Shown: positions 11,572 to 24,145, counted from the stretch's first letter. The stretch: DNA of 64,000 nt from Eleusine coracana subsp. coracana (GCA_032690845.1 CM064430.1:53541882-53605881), one strand, 5' to 3'. The notes: a model not told the origin generated them from the letters alone. A program made the numbers and translations.

Positions 11572-12185
11572 CCAGAGGACGGGAGCGTCCAGCTCAGTTA
11601 CTGCTGTAGTGCTCCTACTGATGGAGGTGATTCAAAGTTTTCCTTTTCTTGTCAAAAAAAAAAAGGGGTTCCCTTTAAATTTATTGAAGCGTTGTTTGGG
11701 TCTGCCCGAATTATGAGCTGGAGGATTAATATCGTGATGATGATATTCTTCTTTTGTGAGCAACAACATGAGGTAAGATTTGATTTGTGACTTTAATACA
11801 AACTTTTCTCCTCCAGGAAAGGATGTTTTGATAGTGGGGGTAATCTATATGAGTTGCACACGGAATATCCCCTTCGGCACGCTTTTGATCTACACGGACA
11901 GATGCGTCCAGTTTGGCCCCTGCTGCTGATGGGGGTGTTTCAAGGTTTCGTTTTGAAATTCGTCCAAGCTTTGTTTGGGTCTGAGTAAATTATGAGGTGG
12001 AGAATTAATATAGTGATGTGGCGAGGACGTGAGGTAGGACTTGATTGTCTCAAAAAAAAAAAAAAGGAGGTCAGACTTGATTGTGACCTTAATATAAGCG
12101 TTTTCTTTCTCTGGGTATGTTTTGTTTTGATAATAGGAGCAATACAAATGAGTTGCATAGGACGTATCATGTCAATTAATTCTTC
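11572..12185. repeat. Diverged tandem duplication, two copies of about 300 bp
   Basis: Two segments upstream of the GGPPS gene share ordered words: GCGTCCAG, a GATGGxGGTGxTTCAAxGTTT run, TTGTTTGGGTCTG, GAGxTGGAGxATTAATAT, and a poly(A) tract before GACTTGATTGTGAC-type sequence. They also share TGTTTTGATA and ATGAGTTGCA. Copy 1 spans about 11572-11880 and copy 2 about 11893-12185. Neither holds a recognisable gene, and identity is only moderate by eye. Confidence 0.6.
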
Positions 12186-12420
12186 CTTAGAAAAACAGGT
12201 ACTACAAGATTGGAGTCATGGTAGTAATCTTTTACGATTTCTCCAAGGCAATGTTTACGTGCTCAATGGACATTACCTCTAGAATGCATAAACCTCTATA
12301 TCCATAAGGCATTATCCAAGTACTGATAATCATCACAAAAAAGTATCATATAAATACTTTTTTGTCCTACTCTAATTATATTGTCCACTGAATTATTATA
12401 TTTTAGTTTATAATATATTG

Positions 12421-12573
12421 TAACGGTCGGTGGACATGTATCGTACCGTTGCCCTCATTGGAGGCTTATAGGGGACGAGGGTTCGAACCCCGCCTATTTG
12501 AGCGCACCCTTGCACCTTTCACCACCAGCCACATGCTTGTTTGCAAAAAAAAAAAAAAGAAAGAAAAAAGAAA
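12421..12573 (+). mobile_element. tRNA-derived SINE-like element or tRNA relic
   Basis: GGTTCGAACCC at 12480-12490 matches the RNA polymerase III B box (the T-loop of a tRNA). About 55 bases later the sequence enters an A-rich tail (12545-12573), as in SINEs. An A box is not clear and the cloverleaf does not fold, so this is not an intact tRNA gene. Borders are approximate. Confidence 0.4.
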
Positions 12574-14143
12574 GTTCATTGTTCAAGATAAAAGGTCCAA
12601 ATCATGCTGCTATTGAAAGAGGAATGGTGGACTCTTCCTATTTGTAAATTGGTGTTTTCCATTGCAAACTTGTTGGCAGTATTAGCCCTAAAATGTTTCA
12701 TGTTGATTCATAGTTTTGTCAATTATTATTAAAATTAAGGACAAAACAAACAACCAGCCATGTATTGAGGCAACAATACATGCCATACAGTTTGAGCCAA
12801 CTATCAATCCTGTCATACCTTGTGCCCCAGGTTCATGAGTTTCCCCCTTCAACCCGAAAGGTTGAAGGCACATAAAAATTTGATGCTTGTCTATATGCAC
12901 AAAAGTAGATTGGTTACAGAAAAATAACACATTTTTTCTTTAAAAAGAATAGCATGGGCGGAACTTGGTTACGAGCAATTTCCAGATGTGACAACTTGTA
13001 TTAGTTCAAAACTGGAGATTACTGATTAGAAGTACTAATTAGAAGTACTATTAGTTTCATAGTAACATACTGCCATAAAAAATGTAATTGACTTCACCTG
13101 TGCTTCTTACTTCCTCTTTGTATTGGAATTCTTGTGGTTAGGACGAGTATATTAGTCTGTAGGTGGGTAGAGTTAGGACTATGTCACGTCCAAAGACTAG
13201 TATATTATTAAACATGGAGTATATAATCAACTCGACCAAGCATATTCTGAAATGCTCTCGGCGGCAGGGGTCCATACCACTTTAAAAATTCGTCCAACCT
13301 ATAACAATCGTGATGATCATAACACAGTTCAACCCAGCATTGCAGGAAGTTGATATGCACGCAAATAAGCATCGGAGGCTTCAGAATCAAAGGATGCTCA
13401 ACCTGCAACATGGAGGCGTGCTTTTAAGTTCCAAGTTAATTTGAAGCTAGCCTAGAGTCCATCCATCCGTCAGCACAAGTTGCAACTCGCGACGCTTGTA
13501 TTAGTGACAACTTTGGGACCAGGAGAACAAGCAACATATACAGTACAGTCGTACAGCACCTCATGCCAAGGAGGCGAGGGGGACTGTTCATGTGATTGAC
13601 CATGGCTTTCCTCGCTAGGCCGGTGGCCGGCTGCCGTGCGCCGTCCATATCCTCGCCTGCTCACCTCGACACGTGCCACAGACAATCCCAATCCCCTCCC
13701 ATCTCACTTCCCACATTCCCATGTGGGACAGGCAACTCCGACACGACCCTGGTTCTCAAACGCAGAGCGTCCATGGTGCAAGGAATCACAAGCTCAGCAA
13801 CCAAATCTGGACACGAAATCACAAAAAGAAATCCAGCGCCGGCCAGACCATGCCCACCCTACAACTGATAAACACCTGTATTCCATTATATAGTTTTGTC
13901 ATCTATAACAACACGCCATCACGAAACATGTGCCTCCACCTCCCCATCCGCCATGACAAACCTCCACTAATAATCTGTCATCTACGTCGTCGTAATCAGG
14001 GGGTAGCCGTCACACTACGGACTTACTTCCCCCACCAACAAAGCGGCAAAATTAACAAGTATCCAGACCTTCAGCAACTCCCAGCGCAAGTACAATTACA
14101 AAAAAGAACAAGAATGAACGAATCATCGCCATCGGCAGCTCAG
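12574..14143. other. Intergenic between two convergent-side minus-strand genes; no gene seen
   Basis: AT-rich up to about 13430 and more mixed afterwards. Short frames on both strands resemble nothing known. The part nearest 14143 is likely the 3' untranslated region of the minus-strand sugar transporter gene. Confidence 0.5.
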
Positions 14144-16992
14144 CTAGCTCTTCATATCACCTTCTTCAAGGTCGACCGGAGGCAGGCCGCTCACCCTGGC
14201 CTTGAGGGGCACATCCTCGCCGTCCAGCATGTCACTCTTATTCCGCGGGATCGAGGTGGTTACCTTCTTCTCGGACTCCACTGCCCAGCTGTAGACCACC
14301 ATGCCCATAACGGCGAGCAGCATTCCCAGGATGTTCTTCACAGTGAGGGCCGAGTCGAACAGGACCCAGCCAAGGATCAACACGCACACAGTCTTCATGT
14401 GGCCCAGGACCTGGAAGGAGGTTGCTGAGAATCGGCCGATGCAGAGGTACTGGCTCATGTTGCAGAAGACGGCCAGGGCGCACGATAGCAGTATGAAGAA
14501 CTGCAAGATGGTGAAAACAGAAGCTGTAAGATCATATAGCAATAGTTTCTACTTTCCAGTCGGCTTGGAGAACCCCACAATAATTTAAGCTAGAGATGCA
14601 GGTGTGTACCCAATAGTTAGTTGTGGGTCTACATTATTTGTTGTACGTTAGTTTAATACATTTGAGAAAGTTTTGGTCCCAATCCAGTCACCCCCAAAAT
14701 GGAAGGCTTACATCTTTAAAACAGAAAGCAGCATGAACTGCTGCACTTCTCAGTAACTGCTAAAACGTCTCTAGCATTTGGCACTAAAAAGATGCAGTAC
14801 AACTGAACTGAATAGGAAAGATATTAAAAAATAAGCAAATCTCGTAATAACGTCAAAGCCAATATAGGAAAAACAGAAACAGAAACTGTGGTGGCAGTTC
14901 CATGGAAAAATGAGTTATGTCAATGGGACCATACAAATTTATTACAAGTGGGCTGATGGTTGGGATGTTCATTCTCGCAGCATGAAAAATATCCCATTAG
15001 ATTGTATCGTATCAATTAAAGAGATGAAGATACTAGCACGAAGTTACTCAGGAAAAGTAATGTTCAGGAACAAAGCAAGAATGGGAAACTGTGAAAGACC
15101 TGAAACTTACAATTGCTCCTCCTGAAAAGTTGTAGTTCAACAATGATCGTCCGTTAAGGAAGTAGTCCACAAATGGGCCCAGTATAATAAGTGAAATGGC
15201 CTGAATCGGAGCAGTTTTGCTCAGCAGCTCAAATGATCCAATGTTGTATTTCTTCTGAAAGGAGCCAATTGTCTGGGAAGAACAAGGAATGTCATGGGAG
15301 TCAGAGCATGAGAAACAGTATAGACACTACTAAGTACAATTATATTTCCTAAGAACCTCTTTTTCCTTTGACATTGCCAACTCTTTGTTAACAACATAAA
15401 ATCATTATAAAAATTCAGTAACAAACAGCCATAAATTTTGCAATCCACACTTTTTGTTCATAGAACATCACCTAGAGGTAGAAATACATTATCATTTGTA
15501 TATGTAACAAGAAAAACGTAAAGGACCAAAAGATGTTTCAAGCCAAGTTGATTGTAGCTATTCCAAAATGTAACATGAAAAACGTAAAGGACCAAAAGAT
15601 GTTTCAAGCCAAGTTAATTGTAGCCATTCTAAAAGGATACTTAACTTGTAAAGGAATTCTATAATACTATAGAAAGGGCGAGAATATATGTTTTTGAGAC
15701 AGATAAGTAAGCTACAACAACAACTGCAACTATGCTGCATACAGTGCAATGTAAAGTAACTCATAAATCGTGTTACAAGATTTAGGACTTCCAAGTATTT
15801 TGTTATTCCATGGTTTGTGTTATTTTGCTTTAGATCTGTGTAGCAATTTTTTTTTTTACTTCAAGGGAGTCAGGCCCTCACTATGCAAACTAGTACAAAA
15901 TGGCAAGAGTTCTGCATAAACCAATGTGATACAGTTGCAACATTGATGTCTGAAGTAGGTCCACAGGTTGAAAAGTAAATGGGTCCAGAAAGGGAAGGCA
16001 TCAAATGCGCTGAACTGAATTATTTGCAGTCAACATGCCTCATCACTACTTGCATATGACTATATGAGTTTCAACAACTAAGGTCTATAATTTGATTTTT
16101 ATAATCACGCAGCAATTTTTTACACATTGCAGAGTATTGTTGTGGCACCCAAAACTACTAGTACCATTCTGCATATTCTAAACAGGAGTGCAAAATGGAA
16201 AAACAAAAAAAGTCCAAGCATCGAGACAGCGAACAAAGGAAAGATGCTCACAATCTGCTGAAGCGACGTGCAGAACACAGCAACGCAGGCGCAGATGAAT
16301 CCCTTGGCATTGACCTCCACGTCCGTGACGGTGCAAATCCCGACGCCGGCCGCGACGACCACGACGGCCGATATGACCTTGGTGGTGTAGTGCTTGCTGT
16401 TGAGCACCCATTCCATGAAGCAGACCACCGGAATCATGCTGAGTTTGGAGATCTGCGAGTTCGCACCGTCAGCCACACGACCAACCCGGGTCGGGCGTAG
16501 GCGTGACTAAGAGAGAGAGAGAGAGCAGCGGGTGGCGTACCTGGTAGAAGCCGACCGAGTTGAGCATGAGGCTGAGGTTCATCCCGGTGATGGAGGTGTT
16601 GGCGACGAGCGAGAACCAGACGAGCTCCCACAGCGGGACGTGCTTGGAGACGGAGTAACCGGTGGCGTTGGAGATCCAGCCGACGAGCGCCGTGACGGTG
16701 AAGTGGAACCCGGTCAGCGTGGTGGCTGCGCGCGTCGTCACGGGGAACACAACCTCATCAGATCCGCGGAAATCATCACGGCGCAAGGAGGCGGATCCAG
16801 ATCCGCGTCCCGCGAGGCGGGGAAACGAGACGAGGGTGGGGAGGAGGAGGAGGAGGAGGTACCGAAGGAGAAGGCGTAGCCGGCGGCGGACATGAGCTGC
16901 TTGTTGGCCATGATGATGCCGACGGAGCTGACGACGTTCATCGCCCAGGCGCCGACGTCGGACACCACCGGGGGCTTCTTCTCCGCCTCCAT
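14144..16992 (-). CDS. UDP-rhamnose/UDP-galactose (URGT-type) Golgi transporter, 5 exons
   Basis: This nucleotide-sugar/triose-phosphate translocator family protein exchanges UDP-sugar for UMP across the Golgi membrane to feed pectin and hemicellulose synthesis. Exons (minus strand): 16992-16863, 16725-16541, 16452-16252, 15272-15111, 14500-14144; all junctions are GT-AG and keep frame, giving 344 residues. It opens MEAEKKPPVVSDVGAWAMNV, then VGIIMANKQLMSAAGYAFSF. It continues with ATTLTGFHFTVTALVGW, KHVPLWELVWFSLVAN, NSVGFYQISKLSMIPVVC, SFELLSKTAPIQAISL and CIGRFSATSFQVLGHMKTVC, all hallmarks of the Arabidopsis URGT group rather than the UDP-xylose transporters. About ten hydrophobic segments are evident. 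The C-terminal tail after SWAVESEKK is hydrophilic and acidic and appears longer than in Arabidopsis URGT1. Substrate preference is inferred from family only. Confidence 0.9.
15503..15634. repeat. 66-bp tandem duplication inside transporter intron 3
   Basis: Units at 15503-15568 and 15569-15634 share a long core (AACGTAAAGGACCAAAAGAT and GTTTCAAGCCAAGTT) and differ at only a few bases. The repeat lies wholly within the 979-bp third intron of the sugar transporter gene, so it is a recent local duplication with no coding effect. Confidence 0.85.
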
Positions 16993-19920
16993 CTCCGGTC
17001 GTCCCGCGCGAACCCGGAGAAGGAAGGGTGGGGTTCGGCTGAGCGGTGGTGTGACTCGCTCGGTAGACGGCTGGCTGCTCCCCTCGGTGGCTGGCTCACG
17101 CGGGAGGGGCCGGCCCGCTTGGTTATAAAGGAGGACCGGGGCGTGGGGGCGTTGCCGCCTAGGCAAGGAAGGGAGGACGGGGAGGGAGGGTTTCGAATTC
17201 GGGGGCCGCACCCGGACGGAAACGTCAACGGGCGCAAGCGCAACGGTGAAAATCTCGCGCGGGTGAGGAAGGGGGAGGGGGAGGAAGAGGGCGGCGACGA
17301 CAGGGCGGAGAGGTCCTCGGGTTTGGCTGGATCTGGCCTGGCGCGCGCGAGCCGGATGATGCTTTTTCCCCGCAGTTTCCCCCCGGTTTTCTGCGCGTCG
17401 CGGGGTAGGATTTTTTTTCTCCCTCGAGATCCGCCACGTCCGGGTAAAAGAGTGAAGTCATGTGGGCTTAAAGAAAGTGTATACGTACTCCACTGCTTAG
17501 ATACCCCCTTTAAACCGAGGTTAGTTAGTAAACAAGCAACTGACGGAATCTCTGCGGCATCAGTTTTTAGTAGTTTCTGGTAAACTGTGGTGGCGACTTT
17601 TGGCATGATTCGCGGCGGTCGAGGGCCTCGTTTGTCAATTCCTGGGACGAAGCATGAAAGCATCCCGGCACCCGATCAGTTCGTCGAGGTAATGCAGCGA
17701 TTTGGACCGGTGAGTGACGATCCAGACGTCGTTTTCTTCGTATTCATCAATCGAATTGAGAAGCCTCGGCACGCGAAGGAGAGGACATGTACCTGTCAAG
17801 CGGAGTAGCGTTCCGATCAGTACCGGCGGACGGTTGGTGAATTCCAAGCCCCAGGCTGCGTCACCCTTGCCTGTGCTAGAGTAGAGTTTCGCTTTGCCAC
17901 GCCAAGTAACGCCTTTCATCAGCTGTACTATAGTACAAGGAGCTGTGTGATTGTTAGGCTGACTGGACCATTGAATCTGGCAAAGCATGCCCCGTTCGAC
18001 CGGTCTCCGGCCGGAGGAGTTGGTTTGGATTTTGGAAGGCTCGGATCGGGTCTCCTCCTCTGACCGGATCGCTGGCTGGCGGCGCCACGTGTCGTAGGGG
18101 ACAATTCATTTGACTTGGCTCGCCACACGCTTCGAGCGAAGACGCACATGCGCCGCGCCGGCACACGGGTAGTAGTAGTGGTGGTGGCGAGGTTAAGTCG
18201 TACATGTTGGTGGAGTGCTCTCATCATTTCGTGTAGAAAAAAAAAACTCCACTATTGGTATACTAGTAGTCCCGAGAGCTCTGTTGGCTATGTGTCAATC
18301 ATCATCAAATATGAAAAAAATACAAATAGCCACCATAAAAAACACTGGCCCTGTTTGGATACTCCAACCGTTTTAAGAATTAGAGTTAGTTTTTATTCTA
18401 TAATAAATTTTGAACTAACTCTAACTTTTGAGATGTTTGGATGTAAGAGTTAGATTGATAATAAAGATGTTAATGTAATTATTTGTCTCCTTTGAATATG
18501 GAGGAAAAAGTAACTTTTAAGTAAGTCATACTTAAACTAGCTCCAATTAACATTTTTTGGATGAGCTAGTTTTTTTAATGGGTTAGATATAAGTAATTCT
18601 ACCTGTTTAGAGAATTTAAGATTAGTTATGCTCAAACTAATCTAAACTAACTCTAACCCATATATCAAACAGAGCCACTGTAGTACTAGCGGTATCGAAG
18701 GATCCGCGCACTATTTCCAGACAAGAGGAACATTAGCTCGTACCTCGCCTTTATTACGGGCACCATTAACCTTTTTGACGGAGGGCAGGACGCGATCCGG
18801 CGTCGGGGGTCGCGACTTGGACGACGCTGATGCCGCCGCGATTGGCGAGTTGCCGTCCCGAGCCGGCGCAGGAATTCCACGGCGCCAGTCACCGACAACG
18901 GAACAGGTGTTGCTTTGCCACGGCCGGATTAGTTTAGCTTTAGCGCTTAGCCGGCGCGGACGGTGATGGGCAACATCCAGGCCCCCACGACCCCCGTGGG
19001 GGGAGGGAGGAGTGGGAGAGCGGTGCATGTTCCGGGTGGGGGCAGGGACACGGAAGGTGGTGGGTGCGGCGTGCAAACGAGCAGATTTTGTCTCGTCCCG
19101 TTCCCGAATCTTGGCAGGGCATGGGCGCGTCGATTGACGGTGACAACAGGAGAGGATCGGTCGGCTGATGCTGCCGCCTCACCACGCACGGCCAGACTGG
19201 GAAGCAGCGATCAATCATCATCACAGCTTTCCGTAGATCAGGTAGTAACTGCGATTCATCAGCCAGCGTCAGGACACAAAGTACAAGAAAGAAAAAACCT
19301 CGTATCTGGTGAAAAGAACTGGACACCTCTTTTTTCAATGAAGAAACTCTCCGTGGTAGTACTTCAGTGTTTTGGAAGAAAAGGTCGTAAAACGATTGCA
19401 ACGAGTATAGTACAGGTTTTCAAAGCGCTGCCGTTACGGTTCTGTATGCCTCTGTATTGTCGTGCTATCGAAGGTTGTTCAGGGGGGTTTAAACCACTTT
19501 TGACGAGTGGTTTGCCGTGCCGAGATAACCGGGTCGTTGTATGCGCGATACCTTGAGGAATTTCTGCTACGCGACGGTGCTCATGTGACTGTACGTCTAA
19601 GAAATGGTGTTTCGGTACCTAACACAAGAAGACAGACGCGTGCATAACAGTAAGGTAGCACGGCACCGGAAAAGTTTGATGGTGAACTTAACGAGTAATG
19701 ACAACCGCTAAGGCCGACATAGTGGACCATTAACTCACTGTAATCTGTGCTAGAAACCAGCTTAGAAGACAACAAGGATGTCTTTATAGGCTAGGTTGGC
19801 ATCGATCCCCTTTATTAACATAAAAAGCAGTTCCGGTGAAAGTACAAGATTTTCCGTGGACTGGACCGGAATTAAATCTGGACCGTGTGGTACTGGTATG
19901 AGAGATCATGTCTTTATAAA
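16993..19920. other. Divergent intergenic region between transporter and RuvB-like 2
   Basis: The first several hundred bases are GC-rich and hold the 5' untranslated region and promoter of the minus-strand transporter. A MITE lies at 18347-18676. From 18740 to 19250 the sequence is GC-rich again, with overlapping frames on both strands that show no homology I can recognise. No gene is called. Confidence 0.55.
18347..18676. mobile_element. 330-bp MITE with GGCCCTGTTTGG-type terminal repeats
   Basis: The left end GGCCCTGTTTGGATA (18347) is matched by the right end, whose reverse complement reads GGCTCTGTTTGATA (ending 18676). The interior is AT-rich and non-coding, with subterminal inverted words such as AGAGTTAGTTTT and AACTAACTCTAAC. 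This terminal family is common in grasses (Tourist/PIF-Harbinger or hAT-like). A target-site duplication is not certain; CACT occurs at both edges if one terminal base is shared. Confidence 0.75.
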
Positions 19921-19925
19921 CTGAA

Positions 19926-20003
19926 TGGGCCACACCATTATGGACCGATAAAACTGGCCCATCAATACTAAGCGGCTATTTCTTCATGGCCCTCCCCAGC
20001 CCA
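19926..20003 (+). promoter_or_regulatory. Site II (TGGGCY) cluster in the RuvB-like 2 promoter
   Basis: Three TGGGCC/TGGGCT words lie at 19926-19931 (plus), 19956-19961 (minus) and 19998-20003 (minus), 160 to 240 bases before the RuvB-like 2 start codon. Such site II elements bind TCP factors and are typical of promoters of growth-linked and housekeeping plant genes. No clear TATA box was seen, which fits this promoter class. Confidence 0.55.
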
Positions 20004-20163
20004 TCAGCCAGCTTCGCCTACATCTTTCCATCCGCTTGATTTTCTGACAAGCTATAGCTCCGTCGCCGCCCTCGCCTTAAACCTCACTTTCCTCCGCCCC
20101 GCCGCATAGCCCTACCGCAAGCTAAACCCCAAATCCACCGAGGCGGCGGCGCGGGTGAGCACC

Positions 20164-23100
20164 ATGGCGGAGCTGAAGAGGCTGTCGGAGAGCCGCGACC
20201 TGACGCGGATCGAGCGCATCGGCGCGCACTCCCACATCCGGGGGCTGGGACTGGACAACTCCCTCGAGGCCCGCGCCGCCTCGGAGGGCATGGTGGGGCA
20301 GCTCCCGGCCCGCCGCGCCGCTGGCCTCATCCTAGAGCTCATCCGCCAGGGGAAGATCGCCGGCCGTGCCGTCCTCCTCGCGGGCCAGCCGGGAACCGGC
20401 AAGACGGCGCTCGCCATGGGCATCGCCAAATCGCTCGGCGCCGAGACGCCCTTCGCCTCCGTCGCCGCCTCTGAGCTCTTCTCCCTCGAACTCTCCAAGA
20501 CCGAGGCGCTCACACAGGCCTTCCGCCGCGCCATCGGCGTCCGCATCAAGGAGGAGGCGGAGATCATCGAGGGCGAGGTCGTCGAGATCTCCATCGACCG
20601 CCCCTTATCCACCGCCGCCGGCAGCTCGGCCGGGCCTTCCGGTGCTACCGCGCCCGGGAAGACTGGGCGGCTCACTCTGAAGACAACGGACATGGAGACG
20701 GTGTATGAGCTTGGAGGGAAGATGATTGAAGCCCTCGGGAAGGAGAAGGTGCAGAGTGGGGATGTTATTGCTCTTGACAAGGCCTCCGGGAAGGTCACTA
20801 AGCTTGGTCGCTCTATTGGGAGGTCGCGGGATTATGATGCTGTTGGCCCTCACACCAAGTTCGTCAAGTGCCCAGAGGGTGAGCTCCAGAAGCGCAAGGA
20901 GGTCGTGCATTGTGTCACATTACATGAGATTGATGTCATCAACAGCAGGTATCTTCACAGCCCCCATTATAATTTGTTGTTGAGATGACAGAAAAATACA
21001 AAGGACTCATGTTGATAAAATGACAGAAAAATACATAAGGAACCATTATAATTTGTTTCAAGAAAACGTGTAACAGTGAAAGGTCATCTGAATAATTCGA
21101 AGGTATACTAACTAAGATGATTTGCGTTTGCTTGGATGGACCTTGTTTTGTTGAGTGTAAGCAATGGTTCATCATTGACTGCCAAAGTTTTGTTTGTCTC
21201 TAAAAATATCTACACTAAAGCATAAGGTTCTTATTAAGCAATTATTAACTACCACTCATCACTTCAGATGATTTTATAATTCATTTCTGGCTTCTTGTAG
21301 CACTGCTTATAGAATTTTTGCTGTTGTATATCAAGCTAGCACTCTGGCAAATCTGATCATTATTATGCATATATGCAGTGAAATAGTCAAATAGATCATT
21401 TAACTTTATATTTACCCATGTTCAAAGCTTTATAATCGGGTAAACTTTGCTATAAATTAAAGCAAGTTGAATTTGAAGGATGTGATGTTTTGATATGTCA
21501 ATTCTTGACACATGACTTTAAAATGCACGACATAACCAAGTTAGATTTAGCAAATCTTATTTGTTTTTTCATGAATTTAGAATTTTGATGTACTGAACAG
21601 CACTGAGATGAATTGAATGCATTTCAAATATTTGACAACCATAGTTGTTCACAATGTGTTGAGGCTGCCATGACACATCTTGCATTAGAATTTGGAAATG
21701 TCCTGCCCTCTGTGGACCTAGTTTCTCCAACAATTCCAATGTGCTTTTTGGTTCTGCAAACTATTTTGCTACTAATTCGGACATTCCCTGTGGACCTAAG
21801 ACGGGAATCTGTAATGCCACATGTAATCCCATTCCAACTGAAGAATTCTGAAATAATGTTTTTCCTACTAATATGGGTATCCACCTAAATTTATTGTTAT
21901 GTTCAGAAGGAGAAGAACTATACTCTAGGATGAGCATGTAAGAGTTTCTGTGCTCAGTGCTGAAATAATATGAGTGCAATTCTTATTGTGCTACACAAAT
22001 TGGTTTGCCTGTAAGTTGTAGAGAAATAGGGGTGCTATGGCATACAGCTGACTTGTAGAGCTCTAGTCAAAGAAAGGGCCTGCAAGAGTGCTTTAGCTTC
22101 CAGTTTTGGTTCAGAGCTACACAAGTCAACAAGTGGTAGAGTGGTAGACATAGCTGCACGAGTACAGGTTGATGCTATAGATAGAAATTACGGAGTTAGT
22201 CAATGCTATGTTGTAGTAGGTACTATCTGTGTGCATGTGCACACATTTGACTGCTAAAATATGAAGTTGAGATGTTCGTCTGCACACGATAATATAATAT
22301 GCAGATATCTGTATCCATGAATTGTACTTTTACTAAAGGTTTTATTGTTTAACAAACTGTTGGCATAATTATATGGGTCTGCTAGATGATACTGTTTGGG
22401 TAATAGCACTTAGTGTAGTCTTTTTTTTATCAAAAACTATAATTAGAGGCTACAATTCTTGTCATGGATGCATGATACAAAAGTCTACTCACAGCCAACT
22501 CACATCTACTGTCTTGTTAATTTTTGTCCAGGACACAGGGATTTCTTGCATTGTTCACCGGTGACACTGGTGAAATTCGTGCAGAGGTTCGAGAGCAGAT
22601 TGACACGAAAGTTGCTGAGTGGAGAGAGGAAGGAAAGGCTGATATTGTGCCTGGTGTCCTGTTTATCGATGAAGTCCATATGCTGGACATCGAATGCTTC
22701 TCCTTCCTGAATAGAGCACTAGAGAATGACATGGCGCCGATCCTAGTCATTGCGACAAATCGAGGGATCACTTCCATCCGGGGGACAAACTACCGGTCGC
22801 CGCACGGTATACCACCAGACTTCCTTGATCGCCTCTTGATCATCACGACGCAGCCATACACAGAGGATGACATCCGAAAGATCCTGGATATCAGGTGTGA
22901 TGAAGAGGAAGTGGAGATGTCCGCAGATGCCAAGGCCCTGCTCACCAAGATCGGTGTGGAGACCTCCCTGCGGTATGCGATCAACCTTATCACTTCTGCC
23001 GCACTGGCCTGCCAGAAGCGCAAGGGCAAGGTGGTGGAGATCGATGATGTCAGCCGGGTCTACGGCCTTTTCCTTGACGTGAAGCGGTCGACACAGTACC

Positions 23101-23177
23101 TGGTGGAGTACCAGAGCCAGTACATGTTCAGTGAGGGGCTGGGGGAAGCAGATGGCGATGACGCCATGCAGTCCTAA
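20164..23177 (+). CDS. RUVBL2: RuvB-like 2 (reptin/TIP49b) AAA+ ATPase, 2 exons
   Basis: Reptin works with pontin (RuvB-like 1) as a hexameric ATPase in chromatin-remodelling (INO80, SWR1), R2TP chaperone and snoRNP assembly complexes, mainly in the nucleus. Exons 20164-20948 and 22532-23177 join within codon 262 (AG then G), giving 476 residues. The N terminus has DLTRIERIGAHSHIRGLGLD, diagnostic of RuvB-like 2 rather than 1. Walker A is GQPGTGKT at 74-81 and Walker B LFIDEVH at 305-311. Sensor 1 is ATNRG at about 336-340, with a SLRYAI sensor-2 segment near the end. The insert domain includes IRIKEE-like and EGEVVEI segments, plus a Gly/Ser/Ala-rich loop longer than in human. The start ATG at 20164 is in a good context (ACCATGG). 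The intron is 1,583 bp. Intact throughout. Confidence 0.96.
20949..22531 (+). other. Intron 1 of RuvB-like 2
   Basis: A single 1,583-bp intron with GT-AG ends, AT-rich, with no embedded gene. Short frames inside it are shadows. A small local repeat of a GATAAAATGACAGAAAAATACA-like word occurs near its start. Confidence 0.8.
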
Positions 23178-24145
23178 ATGAATTTTGTGCTGCAATGTAA
23201 CCGGGTTGGCATTTGCTGGATCGTGTGTTTCGGATGCTTCTTCCCAGTAATTGCTGCTACCCTGACAACGCGTGGTATGTGCATTGGACATGTTAGCTGC
23301 TTTAGGTTACTATGCGACTCATTTATCTCGGATTGCAACTCAGGTTCGAGTGATGGATTGTTTCTCCAGTTGCTGTTACGTGTACTCAACCTATCTTGGA
23401 CTGATGGTCAATCAAGTGTTGGTAGCGAGTAGTGTCGTTCTAGACTGGCTAAATGGACACTTGGCAGATATTGAACTGCTTTTGCCTGTGCTGTTACTGA
23501 GTACTAGTGCTACGAAATTATCTTATGAAATCGCAGCAGATTTAACCAGGTGTACATGTGACTGGTCGTCATGTTTCATCATTCATATCGTGCTCGGCTA
23601 ACTATATAAAGGCTTTACACTTTGCGTGCACGTGCTTCTCCATCCGCCGTTGACGGCCACCGCCCCGCGGCCGGCGGCAGAGGAAGAACGTGTTATCTTT
23701 CTCCGGAAACGGGCAGTGAGCGTATCACGTTTTTGCAAGTCAGATCGACGAGTTCTCCAGAACGCGGCACACGCCGGCGTTTCCCCCTTTTTTTGTCCTT
23801 CGCTGTCATTTCCCCCACCCGTGCCACGCTGCCAGCCCACCACGCCGCAACACGCCAGTCACCACGTTGATCATTGATCCTGCCACCGGCGTCGGTCGGT
23901 CGGTTCCCCCGCGCTTTTGCCTCTGCTGCCTCCTCCTTCCCCCGCCCCCACGACCACGAGCCACAGTTCCGTGGGACGTCAGGAGTCTCGTGGCCCTGGG
24001 GAACAGTCGAACAGGCCCAGCAACTGCTCCCTCCCGTTCCCAACTGATCTTCCACTCCCCACGCCATCCACGCACCACTCTCAACTCCGAGGCTTCACCG
24101 CCACCGCCGCCCTCCCCCGATCCGCGTCTCTCTGCCGGCGACGCC
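23178..24145. other. Intergenic between RuvB-like 2 and DUF4091 gene
   Basis: The first 400 or so bases are likely the RuvB-like 2 3' untranslated region. The part from about 23630 to 24145 is GC-rich and carries the promoter and 5' untranslated region of the next gene. A TATATAAA word lies at about 23603-23610, roughly 540 bases before the start codon, and could be a TATA box. No other gene is seen. Confidence 0.5.

Noticed and set aside
12478..12492. Possible tRNA gene at the GGTTCGAACCC word
   Set aside because: No cloverleaf or A box could be fitted; kept only as a SINE-like candidate.
16938..17663. 241-residue minus-strand frame and plus-strand partner of 154 residues
   Set aside because: They cover the GC-rich leader and promoter of the sugar transporter and match no known protein.
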